Positions 53,282-64,000 of a stretch of DNA of 64,000 nt are shown piece after piece; position 1 is the stretch's first letter; the number at the start of each line of letters is the position of its first letter. Below the pieces are notes generated by a model. That model was given only the letters and a program-made list of their open reading frames with translations, searched no databases and was not told the origin of the DNA. The DNA is from Lithodes maja (lineage: Eukaryota > Arthropoda > Malacostraca > Decapoda > Lithodidae), in assembly GCA_037953745.1 (NCBI GenBank), contig JBAKBP010001597.1, positions 62,001 through 126,000 of the forward strand, written 5' to 3'. A program made the position numbers and the translations under genes.

Positions 53282-54083
53282 AACATAATCTCATAGAATT
53301 TCGAAGTCTCTAAATCTCCATAAGTCCACAGTCTCTTAATGCACTCGCATTATTATTCATAAGACTACTATTACAATGCTCGATCACGCTACTCCAGGCG
53401 TCTCGACTGGTATGAGGTGAAAGGCAACTTTGGTGAAGCATAGAATCCAATGCAACAAGTAAAGTATATCATCCCTGAGGAAATATCACACATAAAGATA
53501 AACATGAATAATGGTCAAATTCATAGACTTAAAAATAGACATAAAAATAAATATATACATTTGAAACACTGCAACGACTTGCATAGTTCGTGTTAAGAAG
53601 TATTCCACACAGTTCGCCGAAGTCACTGGATAATGTTTTTGAATGAAATCACTTAACAGGAAGTCACAAAAGTTGTTCAGTATAATTATTTGTTTTCTAA
53701 TTTTAATATATGATTTTTTTTGTTTTTATATATATATATATATATATATTTTGTTTTATTGTCATCTACGTGACAATTTAATAAATTTTCTTTATAAAAA
53801 CACCCAAACAAATGTCCATAATTGGGGTATTTGAACTTTAAAAAAAAATGCTAAAATTTGAGGTATCGTCCAGTGGATTCTTGACACGGCGATGATGATC
53901 ACCGGAAGCTTGAAGTGTTGTCCTGGCAGGTATAGGGTTCCCGGCAGGGTCCACAGCGGTGTCATCAGCTCTGGCACACCTTTCTCATATACAAATAACT
54001 AACGAAGAGACCAATGATTATAATGGAACATAATTATCAGAAACTCCTGATATATGAGATCAGTAACTAGTTCATTTTATCCT
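53282..54083 (-). other. G3 3' non-coding region
   Basis: AT-rich sequence with (TA)n at 53727-53748. No domain recognised; presumed internal G3 sequence by position. Confidence 0.4.
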
Positions 54084-54699
54084 TTAACCTCTCAGCTGCG
54101 TAGGTGGGGTAATGGCCACCCCTCCTTGTGTGGAGGTATTTAGACTGTTTCTTAAACTCAAATCGTCATCGTACCATAAATATCATTAATACTTATCCAT
54201 ATGCACCTATTTTATGTTGATTATAAAGGTATTAACCTGTTACAGCAATAAAACAAGTGGAAACAGCATTTGGATGGTCAAAATCGTCGATAGAGGCTGG
54301 GAGTTACATAACATATGGCTGAGGCAGCCTGCCAGCCGGCCAGACGGGTGGGGAGACACTGTTGCGTGGTAGTCTCTCTCGCTCTTTCCCACGCTTGGTA
54401 ACACATATTATGACCACGCCCTGCTAGCAACTCGCTAATGTTAGCACGAATATATACCTAAGAATATGGGAATAACAGGGAGAAAAGGTGATAATTGAAG
54501 GGGGGGGGAGGGGAAGGGTGGAAGGAGGGGATGTGGAGGATTGATATTTGGCATGGCCAAGGGGCAATACAAAAAATAAAAAATAAAAAAAAGATACTGG
54601 GCTGATTTAAATGTTTTTTTTTTAGGCCTTGGATTATATAAGGAGTTCCGCAGCCCACCGGTAGGCCTTATATAAGGAGATCCGCACTTGCTGGGTTAA
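54084..54699. mobile_element. TTAA-flanked MITE, family P1 copy 3
   Basis: 616 bp between TTAA 54084-54087 and 54696-54699. On the reverse complement it starts TTAACCCAGCAAGTGCGG and includes TTATCACCTTTTCTCCC, GTGCTAACATTAGCGAGTTG and GGTTAATACCTTTATAATCA, all shared with copy 2. No ORF. Confidence 0.7.
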
Positions 54700-55517
54700 C
54701 AAGGAAAGTAAATTGAGGATAATGCTCATGAAAACAATTAACAGAGTACAGTCCACCAAGGGACACATAAACATTGAAGGTTACTGTATTGGACAAAAAT
54801 TAGCATGAAGTCCAGTTATAAATAATGTCTAGGATATTTACTTTCAACAGAGGTTTTCACTTGTGAGTTCCGTACAAGTAGCATGTTGTTTAAATCCAAA
54901 CACGGAACAAGAAAGATAAAATAACTCTTTCCAAACACATGCATAAAATGATAATTGGTCAATAAATACAGTACTGTAAAGAAAAGTAATATTTCTTAAA
55001 ACGGTAAGTTTGACTTTCAATGTAAGTCTACAGATATCAGCAGTATCGTACCATCGGGCCTGACACGACATGTTAATAAGTAAGGAAGGAACTGTATGAG
55101 TGGAAAGATCAAAATTCAAATACCGGTATATTTGGTAGCAAACCAACATTCTGAAAGGAAATACTGTAGGCCTACAAGTAATTCTCCGAGGGGACAGTGG
55201 CTAATCCGGAGGTACTCGTAGGTCAACCAATTAGCCAAGAATGTCGAGGAAAATTATATTGACTTTAAGAACTTATTACAGAATATCAGTTATTACAGAC
55301 TCCTCAAAATCACAAATATTACCTAACCATACCACTACTAGACTCCCAGAACAATCTATATCATGCCCCATCGCTTAGGAATTGAGAACAATACAGAGCA
55401 AAACCATGGAAAGTCCAATAAACTCCTGTGCCAATGCAGAAGTGAAAATGATTAATATTATTATGATTACTTTTTTTTTTTTTTTATTAAAATTACTATA
55501 TACATATGGAAAACTTA
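54700..55517. other. Unassigned AT-rich sequence
   Basis: Presumed internal G3 remnant. No domain, repeat or RNA gene recognised; a poly-T run lies at 55471-55486. Confidence 0.35.
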
Positions 55518-56035
55518 TTAACTATAAAAAGAGTTAACATTAATATCTAAATTCGTAAAGATAATATCTACATGTTTAAGGAACTCGCATCCATCACTTA
55601 CTCTACTGTGGAAAGTGTTACTATTTAGAAAACGGGTGTGATTGTGTGACCTTAACTTTGATCTGTAGTTATCATTATGTCTATCCCTTTGCCTTGTGAC
55701 ATTCTCCTGAACAACTTCTAGTACATCAGGATTGGCTTCTGAGCCATCAGAATCATTCACAGGTACAAATCTACTTAACTTTTTTAAGTGGTCAACATGA
55801 CACTCCCGTACTAGCTTAGTATAAATATGCCTTATCTCAAATGTATTACCTATTGTTCTTCTAACTACTCTGTATGGCCCTTCGAACTTGTTATCTAATT
55901 TCGACTATCTTTCAAAAAGCTTATCCATTACAATGTCGCTAGGGTTTATGGATATAGGGCATGCAGACTTATGTTGTCTCTTGACCAATTCTGCATTTGA
56001 TTGGGCTAACTTCTCATTAATCCCTTGATAAATTT
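55518..56035 (-). pseudogene. pol: G3 integrase C-terminal region
   Basis: Minus-strand frame with KIYQGINEKLAQSNAELVKR, an in-frame stop near 55905, KFEGPYRVVRRTIGNTFEIR (GPY/F-like) and ECHVDHLKKLSRFVP, then a charged tail to 55518. This is the typical end of a Gypsy integrase. Confidence 0.7.
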
Positions 56036-56715
56036 TCTGAAATTTAAGAATAAAGAATTAAAGGGACGTCTTGCTAGGTGGTTCCTTAGCATTCAGGAGT
56101 ATTCTCCCACATTTGAGCATATTGCGGGTAAGAAAAACGTAGTTGCTGATGCACTTTCACGTAATGTACCAGTCTTCTCTGTAAACCTTGCCACACTCGA
56201 CATGGCCGATGTCATCTCGAGTCAGGACGAGGATCCTGTTTGGGGACCGTTTAAAACTTGGTTGAAGTCAGGGAAGAAAGGAAAACCACCTACCACCCCC
56301 GTTAAACCGAAAGACTTAATTTTGCAGGATGGCCTTTTGCATAAAGTAGCTCATTTCAATTCTAAATCAATGCCTTCTAGGCCAGTGCATCAGATCATTA
56401 TACCTTGCACAAGTGTCAAGGATGTAATGAAACTGATACACGATTCACCCCATACCTCGCATCCTGGTCGAGACAGGAGTTTTAGACAGGCCCAGCTAAA
56501 TTACTACTGGCCCAGGATGAAAGAGGATATTTTTCGATATGTGGAGAATTGCGAGTCTTGTGCAAGAGTGAAAGGCCATACTTCACAACCTTGCCCTATT
56601 CTTTCGTACCCCATTCGTGACGAACCTTGGAGTCAAGTTTCTGTAGATTTAATGGAATTACCCATGACTGAAGCCGATAATAAGTACCTATTTGTAGCAA
56701 TTGATTCTTTTCTAG
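56036..56715 (+). pseudogene. pol: G3 RNase H end - integrase zinc finger and core start (inverted)
   Basis: Plus-strand frame: KGRLARWFLSIQEYSPTFEH, GKKNVVADALSRN (RNase H/connection), then the integrase finger SPHTSHPGRD...YYWPRMKEDI...CESCARVK (HHCC) and the first core Asp in QVSVDLMELPM. It ends at VAIDSF where LTR sequence begins. Inverting this block would place it upstream of 55518-56035 in the same frame direction, with part of the core missing between them. Confidence 0.75.
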
Positions 56716-56717
56716 AT

Positions 56718-56938
56718 TTTGTGTTACACATATACACACATCGGTATATAATTAAACTCCCAATGCTCTCTCTGCTTGTAGGTTTATTAATGGTCCTTAT
56801 TGTTACTTGCTTACAACAATAGCTACAACACACACACACCCTTACGACAAGACCTGTAACGCGTAGGTCTATCGTCGGCTGAGGCTGGGGTGAGACTGCT
56901 GGATGAGGGGTGCTATAGGGCGCTCCAAGCAGCTTTCC
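56718..56938 (-). repeat. G3 second LTR, truncated at both ends
   Basis: Same orientation as 52880-53263, lacking about 35 bp at the left and the last about 140 bp at the right. It joins BEL2 protease sequence at about 56939. Confidence 0.7.
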
Positions 56939-57092
56939 GCTCATGCAATAGCCAAATTTAGTGGGGATTAAAATTACACCACACATATTTTTAAATCCAG
57001 GGTACCCGACAAACCTTGTTACTGTCATTGCCTTCCATGGGAATCTGTCTTGTGGGCAATATAGTAGTGTCTTTCGTGCTACCTAGTGTCAA
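56939..57092 (-). pseudogene. pro: BEL2 protease region, left piece
   Basis: Minus-strand words STKDTTILPTRQIPMEGND (continuing from TTLTLG on the other side of the LINE) and CGVILIPTKFGYCMSGK, with a frameshift between them. They match the DUF1758-type protease layout in BEL1 (VMLPTIYGYALSG). Confidence 0.65.
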
Positions 57093-59766
57093 CCTAGTCG
57101 ACAACCCTGACACAGACAGAGGGCTGGTACTACAAAACCAAACAGATAACCTCATCATCCTTAACGACATCCATCAACATACCCATATTCCTCACCAAGC
57201 CCTCTATAACCCATCATCTCCAGACATCACCTTTTGCTCCCCAGAACTCGCCCCCACAACATCCTGGAGGGTGGTCAGAACCTTAGGCTCTGACCACCTC
57301 CCGATCATTATCACCACCAAAACCAGACTCACCCCAGCTAGCCACAAACACACATACACCAATTATAAAAGAGCTAACTGGGAAGCATTTACAAATGAGA
57401 CAGAACAACACTTCACAACTCTAAACAGTACACCCATCACTAACATCAACAATGCTGTACACATACTCAATAAAACTATCCAAAACGCTGACAAGAAACA
57501 CATTCCAAGAGGTAACAGAAAAAGACACAACCCCAACTTCACACCAGAAATTCAAAACCTCATCAGACAACGCGACACACTGAAACACTCCCCAGCACCC
57601 CACACACAAGACATCACACAACAAATACAAGCACTCAACACCCAAACTAACAACAAAATACAAGAACAACAAAAACTAAATTGGAATAACTTCCTACAAA
57701 CACTTGATCACAAAACAAACCCCAAAAAACTCTACAAAACACTAAACAGCATCACACTTTCCAACAGCAACACAACACAATCACATGCTGCAATCACAAC
57801 AACAGACTCTACTCCTTCATGTAAACAACAAGCAAACACTCTCATCAATCACTTCTCACATGTCAGCCACCTAAAACCTCACAAAGACGACCGACGTGTC
57901 ATCCGACGTAAGAGACAATTCCCCACAGACCCTGACTATACACCCTTCACCAATCACCAGACAAAGCATATCATCAACACTCTCAAGCACTCACCCGCCT
58001 GTGGCCTAGACAACATAAGCAACATACACCTCAGACACCTGGGACCACAAGGCATACAAACACTCACTAACATATCAAACTACAGCTATTCACACAACAC
58101 AATACCAGACATTTGGAAGCATGGTATCATCATCACATTCCCCAAACCCAACAAAGACCCCACGCTACCCTCCTCGCACCGCCCCATTACACTCCTTTGC
58201 TCCCCCTCCAAAGTCATGGAACGCCTAGTATTACAACTAATTACACCCGACCTACCCCTAGCTCCAACACAACATGGCTTTAGGCCACTGCACTCCACAA
58301 ACACTCTTCTCACAGACCTGACACAAAGAGCTTTTGACGGCATCAACTCAGCTAGACCACCACACAGATCACTATTAGCCACACTCGACATCAGTAAAGC
58401 CTTCGATGCCATCCCACGCCACAACCTAACAAACAAAATCTACAACACAAACATGCACAACAACACAAAAAGGTGGCTGGCCAACTTCCTAGCAGGCAGA
58501 TGTGCACACGTATCTTTTGCCGGTCAGTCATCTAAAATCAGAAACTTTCCAAACGGAGTCCCACAAGGATCCGTCCTATCGCCCGCACTCTTCAATCTGT
58601 ACATGCACGATATAACTACACCCAATACTCCCCAAATAAACTTAGCCTCCTATGCAGATGACATAACACTCACATGCACACACCATGACCCAAGAAGAGC
58701 AACAGATCTCCTTCAACCCTATCTCAACACACTACATGGCTGGTGCACTACAAACAGACTTAATCTAGCCCCAGCCAAATCCACCGCAACCCTGCTCACA
58801 AGCTGGACAGGTGAACACGAATACATCCCTCAACTCACCATAAACAACACACCCCTAACACATACACACACACCCAAAATCCTAGGAGTAACATATGATA
58901 CTCATATGACATTCAAACAGCACACCACAAGCATTAAAAAGAAACTGACACCCAGACTTAACGCCCTCAGGTCACTTGCTCACACAAAATTTGGACACAA
59001 CAAAGAAACTACCACCACAGTATATAAACAATACATCAGATCAGTAATGGAATACGCAAGCCCAGCCTGGGCTTCTAACCTAGCTGAAACACATCATAAG
59101 ACCTTACAGACTATTCAAAACAAAGCCCTGAAGATCATTACAGGCTGCACAGCTACTACACCCACAGATCATCTACATCAAGAAACAAAAATCCTCAAAG
59201 TCAAAGACCATCTGGACATGAGAGGCACTCAATTCCTGGCAGCAGCCTCCACGAACCAAGACCACCCACTAAACTACATGGCAACACATCCACAGACACC
59301 AAGAAATATCAAAACAACACCCAGCACACGATATCACACACAATTATTGTCCTCTCTCCCTCCCTGCCCACCCCGAACCAACTTCCAGAAGCACATCCAT
59401 ACTCATATCTCTCGCCAATCCATCCACTCACTCACAGACAACACGCAGCTGCATGCACGACCTCCCGAAATCCATCCTTCCGAATCCTCCCTCCCTCGCG
59501 AGGACAGAGTCCACCTGGCCAGGCTGAGATGCGGACACCATCCAGCTCTCCTGAGCTATCAGAAGAGACTGGATGACTCCGTTGTCGACGCCTGCCCGGG
59601 ATGTAACACAGCACCCCATACCATTAAACACATCATAGAAGACTGCATTTCACACAACCACTTACGCCAACAACACAACCTACACTCAATGAGAGCTCTG
59701 TGGGAAAGCCCGATCGTGGCCATGGCCTTCCTCAGGGACTCGGGGCTGTTCGGCCAGGCAGCTTAG
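57093..59766 (+). CDS. Ingi/Vingi-like endonuclease (partial) - reverse transcriptase
   Basis: About 890 uninterrupted LINE codons. The longer frame starting at 57016 includes 26 codons of antisense BEL2 and is not the true start. Order: endonuclease end with LGSDHLPIII (about residue 65 of the LINE part), NYKRANWEAF, RT KHSPACGLDNIS, HRPITLLC, ATLDISKAFDAI, NGVPQGSVLSPALF and LASYADDITL (catalytic ADD intact), and a C-terminal region with YKQYIRSVMEYASPAW and KVKDHLDMRG. The end is LARLRCGHHPALLSYQKRL with Cys-x2-Cys and His residues (ACPGC...HIIEDC), an RNase H-less zinc-like tail. The absence of stops suggests recent insertion. Confidence 0.85.
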
Positions 59767-59787
59767 GGAACAACAACAACAACAACA
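57093..59787 (+). mobile_element. Ingi/Vingi-like (I-group) LINE inserted in BEL2
   Basis: 2,695 bp, 5' truncated within the endonuclease. Flanked by a 12 bp duplication ACCTAGTGTCAA (57081-57092 and 59788-59799); BEL2 codons are continuous without it. It ends with GGCTGTTCGGCCAGGCAGC, TTAGGGAAC and (AAC)n; the stop codon is only about 21 bp from the end, so there is almost no 3' UTR. Confidence 0.88.
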
Positions 59788-59799
59788 ACCTAGTGTCAA

Positions 59800-61498
59800 A
59801 GTTGTAGTACCCTCTGGTTTGACGTCTTTGACTTTATCTGCTGTAGGACACAACTTGTCAAAGTGGTGTCCTTTACAGTGGCGACAGGGCCTTAACCCCT
59901 AAATGTCGGCGCACCACATAAGTCGAGTATAATAAATGTGGACTATGTGGCGGCGCTCGACATAGGTCGTGTGGCAATTTCAGACGTAATGTTGCTGAGA
60001 GAGAGAGACAAGTGGTGGCAGGAGAGTAGCGAGCGTATGACTGCTCCAGACCACCGCGGCGAACATACTGACACGAATCCCACCTCCTCCCTCCCTCTCT
60101 CACTCGCTATATACGGAATTGTATGGGGAAAGTGCCTAATTACATGCTTTTTGCACTCGCGTTGCACGGTTTTTGCAAGAAAACTAGCCATCATAAAAGG
60201 ATCGTTATGGTGTCATTCGAAAGCTCTGTTTATGCCCTTTCAGGGATAGTTACTTGTTTTACGTTCTGGGTCTTATTTAGGCATGAAAATGATCACGTAA
60301 ACAGCCCTATTTTGGCTAAAAACACCCCGCTGGTGGCTACATATTATAAACCGCATAGGCCGCTCGTAAGGTGTTAAGTATGTAGCAGTACATTGTCCCT
60401 GCTTACCATGTTCCTTACTTAGACAACCTACACATAGCTTCAACCTCTTTGCCTGTGCTAGTTTTGTCTCATTTGTTGGGTATTTTACACAGAAACTCCA
60501 TTTATGTTTGTTATTGTTACATAGCTTACATAGAATCTGAGCAGGTTTTTTATATGTACCCTCTTTCTTTCCTTTAGTCCCCACCGTCATGCTTACAGTT
60601 CCCCTCATCTCCACATTCCCACTCCCTCCCGACACATACATTCTCCCATTGTTCAACTGTAGATTACTAATTTCTTTACTGAACTGAGTTTTGAACTCCC
60701 CCAGATCAAACGATCTAACCTTGTCAAGTATTTCCATAGGAAGCTTCTGACGTAAGATAATGACTATCATTTCCTGTGTGGTGAGCCCTAGTGTGTCTAG
60801 CGATCGAGTATGGCACTCCATATCTGCCCTAAAATTTGCTAACTCCTCAACCTTGTACTGTGGTTCGGCGAGCTTTAACAAGGCAACGACATGGGCCATC
60901 TTCAACTGCTCTTGATCCCCGTATGTGGACTTTAATAATTGTATTGCCTCAAGATAACTATCACCTACTACCGCAAAACCCTCTATCAAATGTAAGGCTT
61001 CTCCTTCCATTTGTCCTTTCAGGTAGTGAAACTTCCGGACATTATCCAAAGAGAATTCATGTACTGTAGACCGAAATACATCCCAAAAAGCTAACCACTC
61101 AGTCAATTTGCCCCCAAATGTAGGAAGATTAAGCTTTGGAAGGTGCACAGTGTGTTTCAGGTCAACCCTTCTATGGGCTTCGTTCTCGCCTCCATTCTTA
61201 TTTGCGGCAGCTTCGCTTTAAAGACAGGTTCATCATAGAGGGCGCGATGATCACACTCTGCAATTATCTCTTCCTCCTCTGTCATGCCCGCCACAATCAC
61301 CTCACTTAGAGCAACAATACGACCGTGGGTAACCTGGACATTGTCTAACCTAGCCTCTAATTCCTCGAGGTCAGAAGCAGTGATGAAAGAGTTGACATCA
61401 ATAATTAACCCATTTAATACTCCCCGAAGTCCCGCCCTCTGATTTTTATGGGCCTTGCTTTGCACCCCACTAGACGGTGTCTCTTCCGGTTTACTCAT
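59800..61498 (-). pseudogene. gag: BEL2 gag (DUF1759-like, zinc knuckles), split by a TTAA MITE
   Basis: Right to left: N-terminal part 61498-61157 (MSKPEETPSSGV, helical, acidic; stop at 61157), then LPKLNLPTFGGKLTEWLAFW (about 61140), YLKGQMEGEALHLIEGF, VEELANFRADMECH and ILRQKLPMEIL. Zinc-binding segments are CKLCNNNKHKWSFC and CVGCLSKEHGKQGQC; then the TTAA MITE; then CRHCKGHHFDKLC and TTLTLG up to the LINE. BEL2 is a different BEL family from BEL1. Loss of the rest of pol is due to G3-side rearrangement. Confidence 0.8.
59892..60377. mobile_element. TTAA-flanked MITE inserted in BEL2 gag
   Basis: 486 bp between TTAA 59892-59895 and 60374-60377. Excision with one TTAA restores BEL2 codons TATYLRPCRHC without a gap. 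The termini TTAACCCCTAAATG and (reverse complement of the right) TTAACACCTTACGAG form a weak inverted repeat. The body does not obviously match family P1, so it may be a separate family. Confidence 0.75.
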
Positions 61499-61890
61499 GA
61501 TGTATGCAAGCCTGTAGGCTATTTACACCTAAAATGTTACAACTACAATCGCAAAATAGTAGCCTAGGTAAGAGACGCCGACCGGCAGACTTCTATGTTA
61601 TGGAGAAAAAATAGCACACCAAATAGCAATACCTACACTAAAGGGTCATATTGAACAAGAATTTTGTTTAGGTCAGGTCATGTGTCACAGGAAGTCTGAA
61701 ATGAAAGAGTAAATTATTGGGGGAAGATGATGGGTGGGATGCAGGACTTAGGCAGGCGCAACGATACTACCTTGCATTCCAGCTCTAACCATCGCTTGGC
61801 TAGTCCTACCAGTTTATCATAGAATTGTTCCTGCATCCTGTTGCATGTCCCCTTGCTCATTGCCATAAAAAATCCCTTACTGGTAGCTAA
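61499..61890 (-). other. BEL2 5' leader
   Basis: Non-coding stretch between gag and the primer binding site; a short frame at 61714-61911 begins in the primer binding site and has no recognised domain. Confidence 0.5.
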
Positions 61891-61910
61891 TTCCCGAGGT
61901 CTGGGCACCA
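61891..61910 (-). promoter_or_regulatory. BEL2 primer binding site
   Basis: Minus-strand TGGTGCCCAGACCTCGGGAA, the BEL-like TGGTGCC start. It marks the end of the 5' LTR just to its right. Confidence 0.65.
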
Positions 61911-61914
61911 ATGT

Positions 61915-62680
61915 GGTATACTATCAATGGAAGTTAAATATTTCTAAGCTATAATAATTCAAATAAAATCAATCTAAATTAAATTACTCCATATCTAAAT
62001 TGAATTCAATCTGAAACAAGCTAATTTATATCCAAAGGTCTCACATAATAAATTATATATAAGGTAAGGTTATAACGGTTAATATTATCCAGGAATTAAC
62101 TCCCCAATAGTTCCACGTGGCAACGAGACAAAGGAGAACTTTTACCCAATATGGCGGACAATGGGGAAACGAGACATTGGCCCTGAGGCTCGAGTCAAGT
62201 GAAAGAAAGAATCAAATGATTATATGGGAATGGACATGAAACTATGCTTATCTGTCGGTCAGTCATGGCGTCGATGAGAACGTCGTGATGGTGTAGATGT
62301 ACTGTATGTATTGCTGTCAGTTTAATGTGATTAGAGGCACAAAAGCTCGATCAACTGAAGGCGGAAATTAGATGTTAACTGCTCGGTGGTGTTCGTGGAG
62401 GCTCTGAACCTCGTCCAGACCTACATCTTGCTGCCTTGGCAAACGCCAGGAGCCCAAATTATCGTACCGCATCTAGGTTGCTCAATACGATAAATTATAT
62501 TAATATATACGATAAATTCATATATACTACATAAGACCATGTCAATATTGCTTAATAGCATATTAGGCTTTTTATAATCTTAACTTACTTACAATCTTAT
62601 ATAATACACGAACTAATCATCCTACGCCCGTACTGTGGGAACAAACTTTAGACTGTCGTATACCTAGTGACGTCACAGAG
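61915..62680 (-). repeat. Probable BEL2 5' LTR
   Basis: Inferred from position only: it lies directly upstream of the primer binding site on the minus strand. There is no second LTR in the window to fix its outer end; a TGTGACGTCACTAGG at about 62662-62676 is one candidate start. Two AATAAATT-like AT-rich parts; no ORF. Confidence 0.4.
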
Positions 62681-62724
62681 ACGTACATAAGCACATAACT
62701 TATCTTGCACTATCGTATTACATG

Positions 62725-63455
62725 ATAACTACTACTCACCATCATCACTAATACTGTCACCATCGTCACTACCATCATCACTACTGTCATTATTATCACT
62801 ACAAATATCATTACTTGTCACCATCTTCACTACTATTATGACACACTACTACTAGTACTATCACCATCATCATTACTACTGTCATCATCCTCACTATAAC
62901 TACAACCATCAACACTACTATTATCACCATCATCACTACTATTACCATCATCCCCACTATTACTATCATCACTTCTATTGTCAACTTAACCTAACAGATG
63001 TGGGGCGAGACATTTTAGGCCCCAGAACGCCATCATTGCTGGGTGGGGAGGGGAGGGGAGGGGGGGGGGGGGGGGCAAAACCATATTTTTTACCTAAAAT
63101 CAAAACGATTGCACAAATTTTAAAAATATTGTTTTAATTACCATCGCATTCACGTACCGAATGTTCGGGCGAGTTTTTTTTTTTGCCCCCTGAACGATGA
63201 CGTTCAGAACGTCAGAACGGGGGAGGGGGGGGGGGGGGAACCATTTGTTTAACCTAAAATCAACATTATTACACAAATTCAAAAACAAATTTTTTGTTTA
63301 CCGTCGCATTCACACACCGAATGTTCTTGTGAAGTTTGGTGAAAATCAGTCCAATGGTCTAGGAGTTATCAGACAGACAGACAGACAGAAAGATATTTCG
63401 GCCGCCATGTACCACTATACGGGGAACAATACCAATCTGCTTACGCAGAGTTGAT
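62725..63455 (-). repeat. Poly-C / GATGATGGT composite repeat, copy 3
   Basis: Reverse orientation. Minisatellite of CATCATCAC type at 62735-62985, then AGGTTAAGTTGACAATAG in complement, the GGCCCCAGAACGCCATCATT word, poly-G at 63060-63074, the conserved GATTTTAGGTNAA / GAATGCGA block, a duplicated block with a second poly-G at 63223-63238, (CAGA)n at 63372-63389, CCACTATACGGGG, and the closing hairpin ATCTGC-TTAC-GCAGAGT (63435-63451). Confidence 0.65.
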
Positions 63456-63700
63456 TAACTTACAATATGGACAAAAGTAAGATATTGCACAAGAGCTACT
63501 GGTATAAAACGAGATGATAGTGGTACATTTTACAGATGACGTATCTCTCGTATGACTTTGATTACTGTTTGTCTACGGTGGTTTGTGTAGTCGGTCACCG
63601 TATTTTAGAAACTGGTGTTTACACAAGTGCGTTTTCCGGCAGTTTTCGGGAGCAAGTATATTTATTCAGTTATGTATTATATAATGTATTAATTATTTAT
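63456..63700. other. Unassigned AT-rich spacer
   Basis: No gene or repeat recognised. Confidence 0.35.
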
Positions 63701-63770
63701 TCTATCTATCTATCTATTGCCGGACGCCTTACTCCCCTTAATGGGGGTGGACATACACAAAATGCCCCTA
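63701..63770 (-). mobile_element. 3' fragment of the RTE-tailed SINE-like element
   Basis: On the minus strand: GGGGCATTTTGTGTATG, hairpin CCCC-ATTAA-GGGG, GGCGTCCGGCAATAGATAG and (ATAG)n. It matches the last 70 bp of the element at 32511-32899 but has a differently paired hairpin. Confidence 0.75.
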
Positions 63771-64000
63771 GGAGTGCGGTGTGAGAGGATCCTCCCCACA
63801 CATGTGGACAATACTCAATACAAGGACGCACTGTGCCCCTGTACAGAGCAAGAAGCTGCGCAGGGGTAAAGAACCCCTTGAGGCGGTTGAGCACACCCAG
63901 CTTCTGGGAGGCTGCCTTAGCGAGACTGGTAATATGGTTTTTCCAAGTGAGAGCAGAAGAAAAAGAGACACTGAGAACATTGAGAGAAGATGAAGGGTTG
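63771..64000 (-). pseudogene. Jockey-group LINE, runs off the window
   Basis: Minus-strand reverse transcriptase C-terminal part LNRLKGFFTPAQLLALYRGT and VRPCIEYCPHVWGGSSHTAL, closely matching 25988-26225. Truncated on its 3' side by the SINE fragment; the 5' part lies beyond 64000. Confidence 0.8.

Larger units (their letters stand above)
52880..56938 (-). mobile_element. Rearranged Gypsy element G3
   Basis: The left LTR is intact and a truncated second LTR in the same orientation is at about 56718-56938. The internal region contains an integrase C-terminus on the minus strand (55518-56035) and, directly adjacent, RNase H-integrase sequence on the plus strand (56036-56715). An inversion inside the element therefore seems to have occurred. 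Gag, protease and most of RT are absent. A TTAA MITE lies at 54084. Confidence 0.65.

Noticed and set aside
53792..53977. Short minus-strand ORF inside G3
   Set aside because: 61 residues, no recognisable domain, AT-rich context; not supportable as a gene.
54844..55149. 101-residue minus-strand ORF
   Set aside because: No motif, no neighbour logic, AT-rich remnant of G3; likely chance.
57016..57092. N-terminal 26 codons of the 916-residue ORF as part of the LINE protein
   Set aside because: The 12 bp target duplication puts the LINE start at 57093; the earlier codons are antisense BEL2 sequence that happens to be open.
59938..60377. Overlapping 76-103 residue ORFs
   Set aside because: They lie within the TTAA MITE that interrupts BEL2 gag; no similarity to a transposase.

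Overview
The window reads as a gene-poor, repeat-saturated arthropod locus, most likely from a decapod crustacean. That placement is an inference. It rests on very dense (CT)n, (TA)n, (CA)n and (GATA)n microsatellites, the mix of RTE-, CR1-, Jockey- and Ingi/Vingi-like LINEs with Penelope, Gypsy and BEL/Pao elements, and degenerate TTAGG-like tracts. I found no convincing host gene, no functional tRNA or rRNA, no CRISPR and no prokaryotic signal. Every long open frame that makes biological sense belongs to a transposable element (TE).

Layout. 1-790: AT-rich, unassigned. 790-3344: RTE-like LINE, copy A. 3390-3746: TTAA-flanked palindromic MITEs. 4006-6012: CR1-like LINE. 6170-6859: two abutting inverted-repeat MITEs sharing a TTAA. 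7165-7951: LINE 3' scrap, then an 18 x 33 bp minisatellite. 8340-8912: microsatellites. 9340-11236: Penelope-like element (minus) split by a tRNA-like SINE. 11887-12534: TTAA MITE. 12975-13501: Jockey-like 3' end. 13590-22826: complete Gypsy-type element (G1, minus) with 1.8 kb LTRs. 22887-34473: second Penelope copy (plus), split by a degenerate Gypsy element (G2, 24124-34334). G2 has a LINE in its 5' LTR and a SINE in its 3' LTR. 34474-37429: MITEs, a poly-C/GATGATGGT composite repeat and a CR1/L2-like 3' end. 37430-39164: RTE copy B carrying an inserted SINE. 40182-50743: a four-level nest (MITE > LINE > BEL1 > RTE copy C + CR1 + TTAA MITE). 50744-52879: MITE pieces and (TA)n. 52880-56938: rearranged Gypsy G3. 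56939-61910: BEL2 gag/protease, split by an Ingi/Vingi-like LINE and a TTAA MITE. 62725-64000: third poly-C composite, a SINE fragment and a Jockey-like LINE running off the window.

How the parts relate. Many insertions can be proved from the sequence, because the target is present elsewhere uninterrupted or because the disrupted frame resumes exactly across the insert. Two short non-autonomous elements share 3' tails with two different LINEs in the same window: the hairpin + GGCGTC..GGCAATAG + (ATAG)n tail with the RTE-like LINE, and the GGCTGTTCGGCCAGGCAGC..GGGAAC(AAC)n tail with the Ingi/Vingi-like LINE. This is what LINE-driven SINE mobilisation predicts. G1 has integrase upstream of reverse transcriptase inside a Gypsy-type polyprotein, the unusual order known from Gmr1-like elements. 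Its LTRs are almost identical, so it is young, and its gag-pol frame is broken by only one in-frame TGA.
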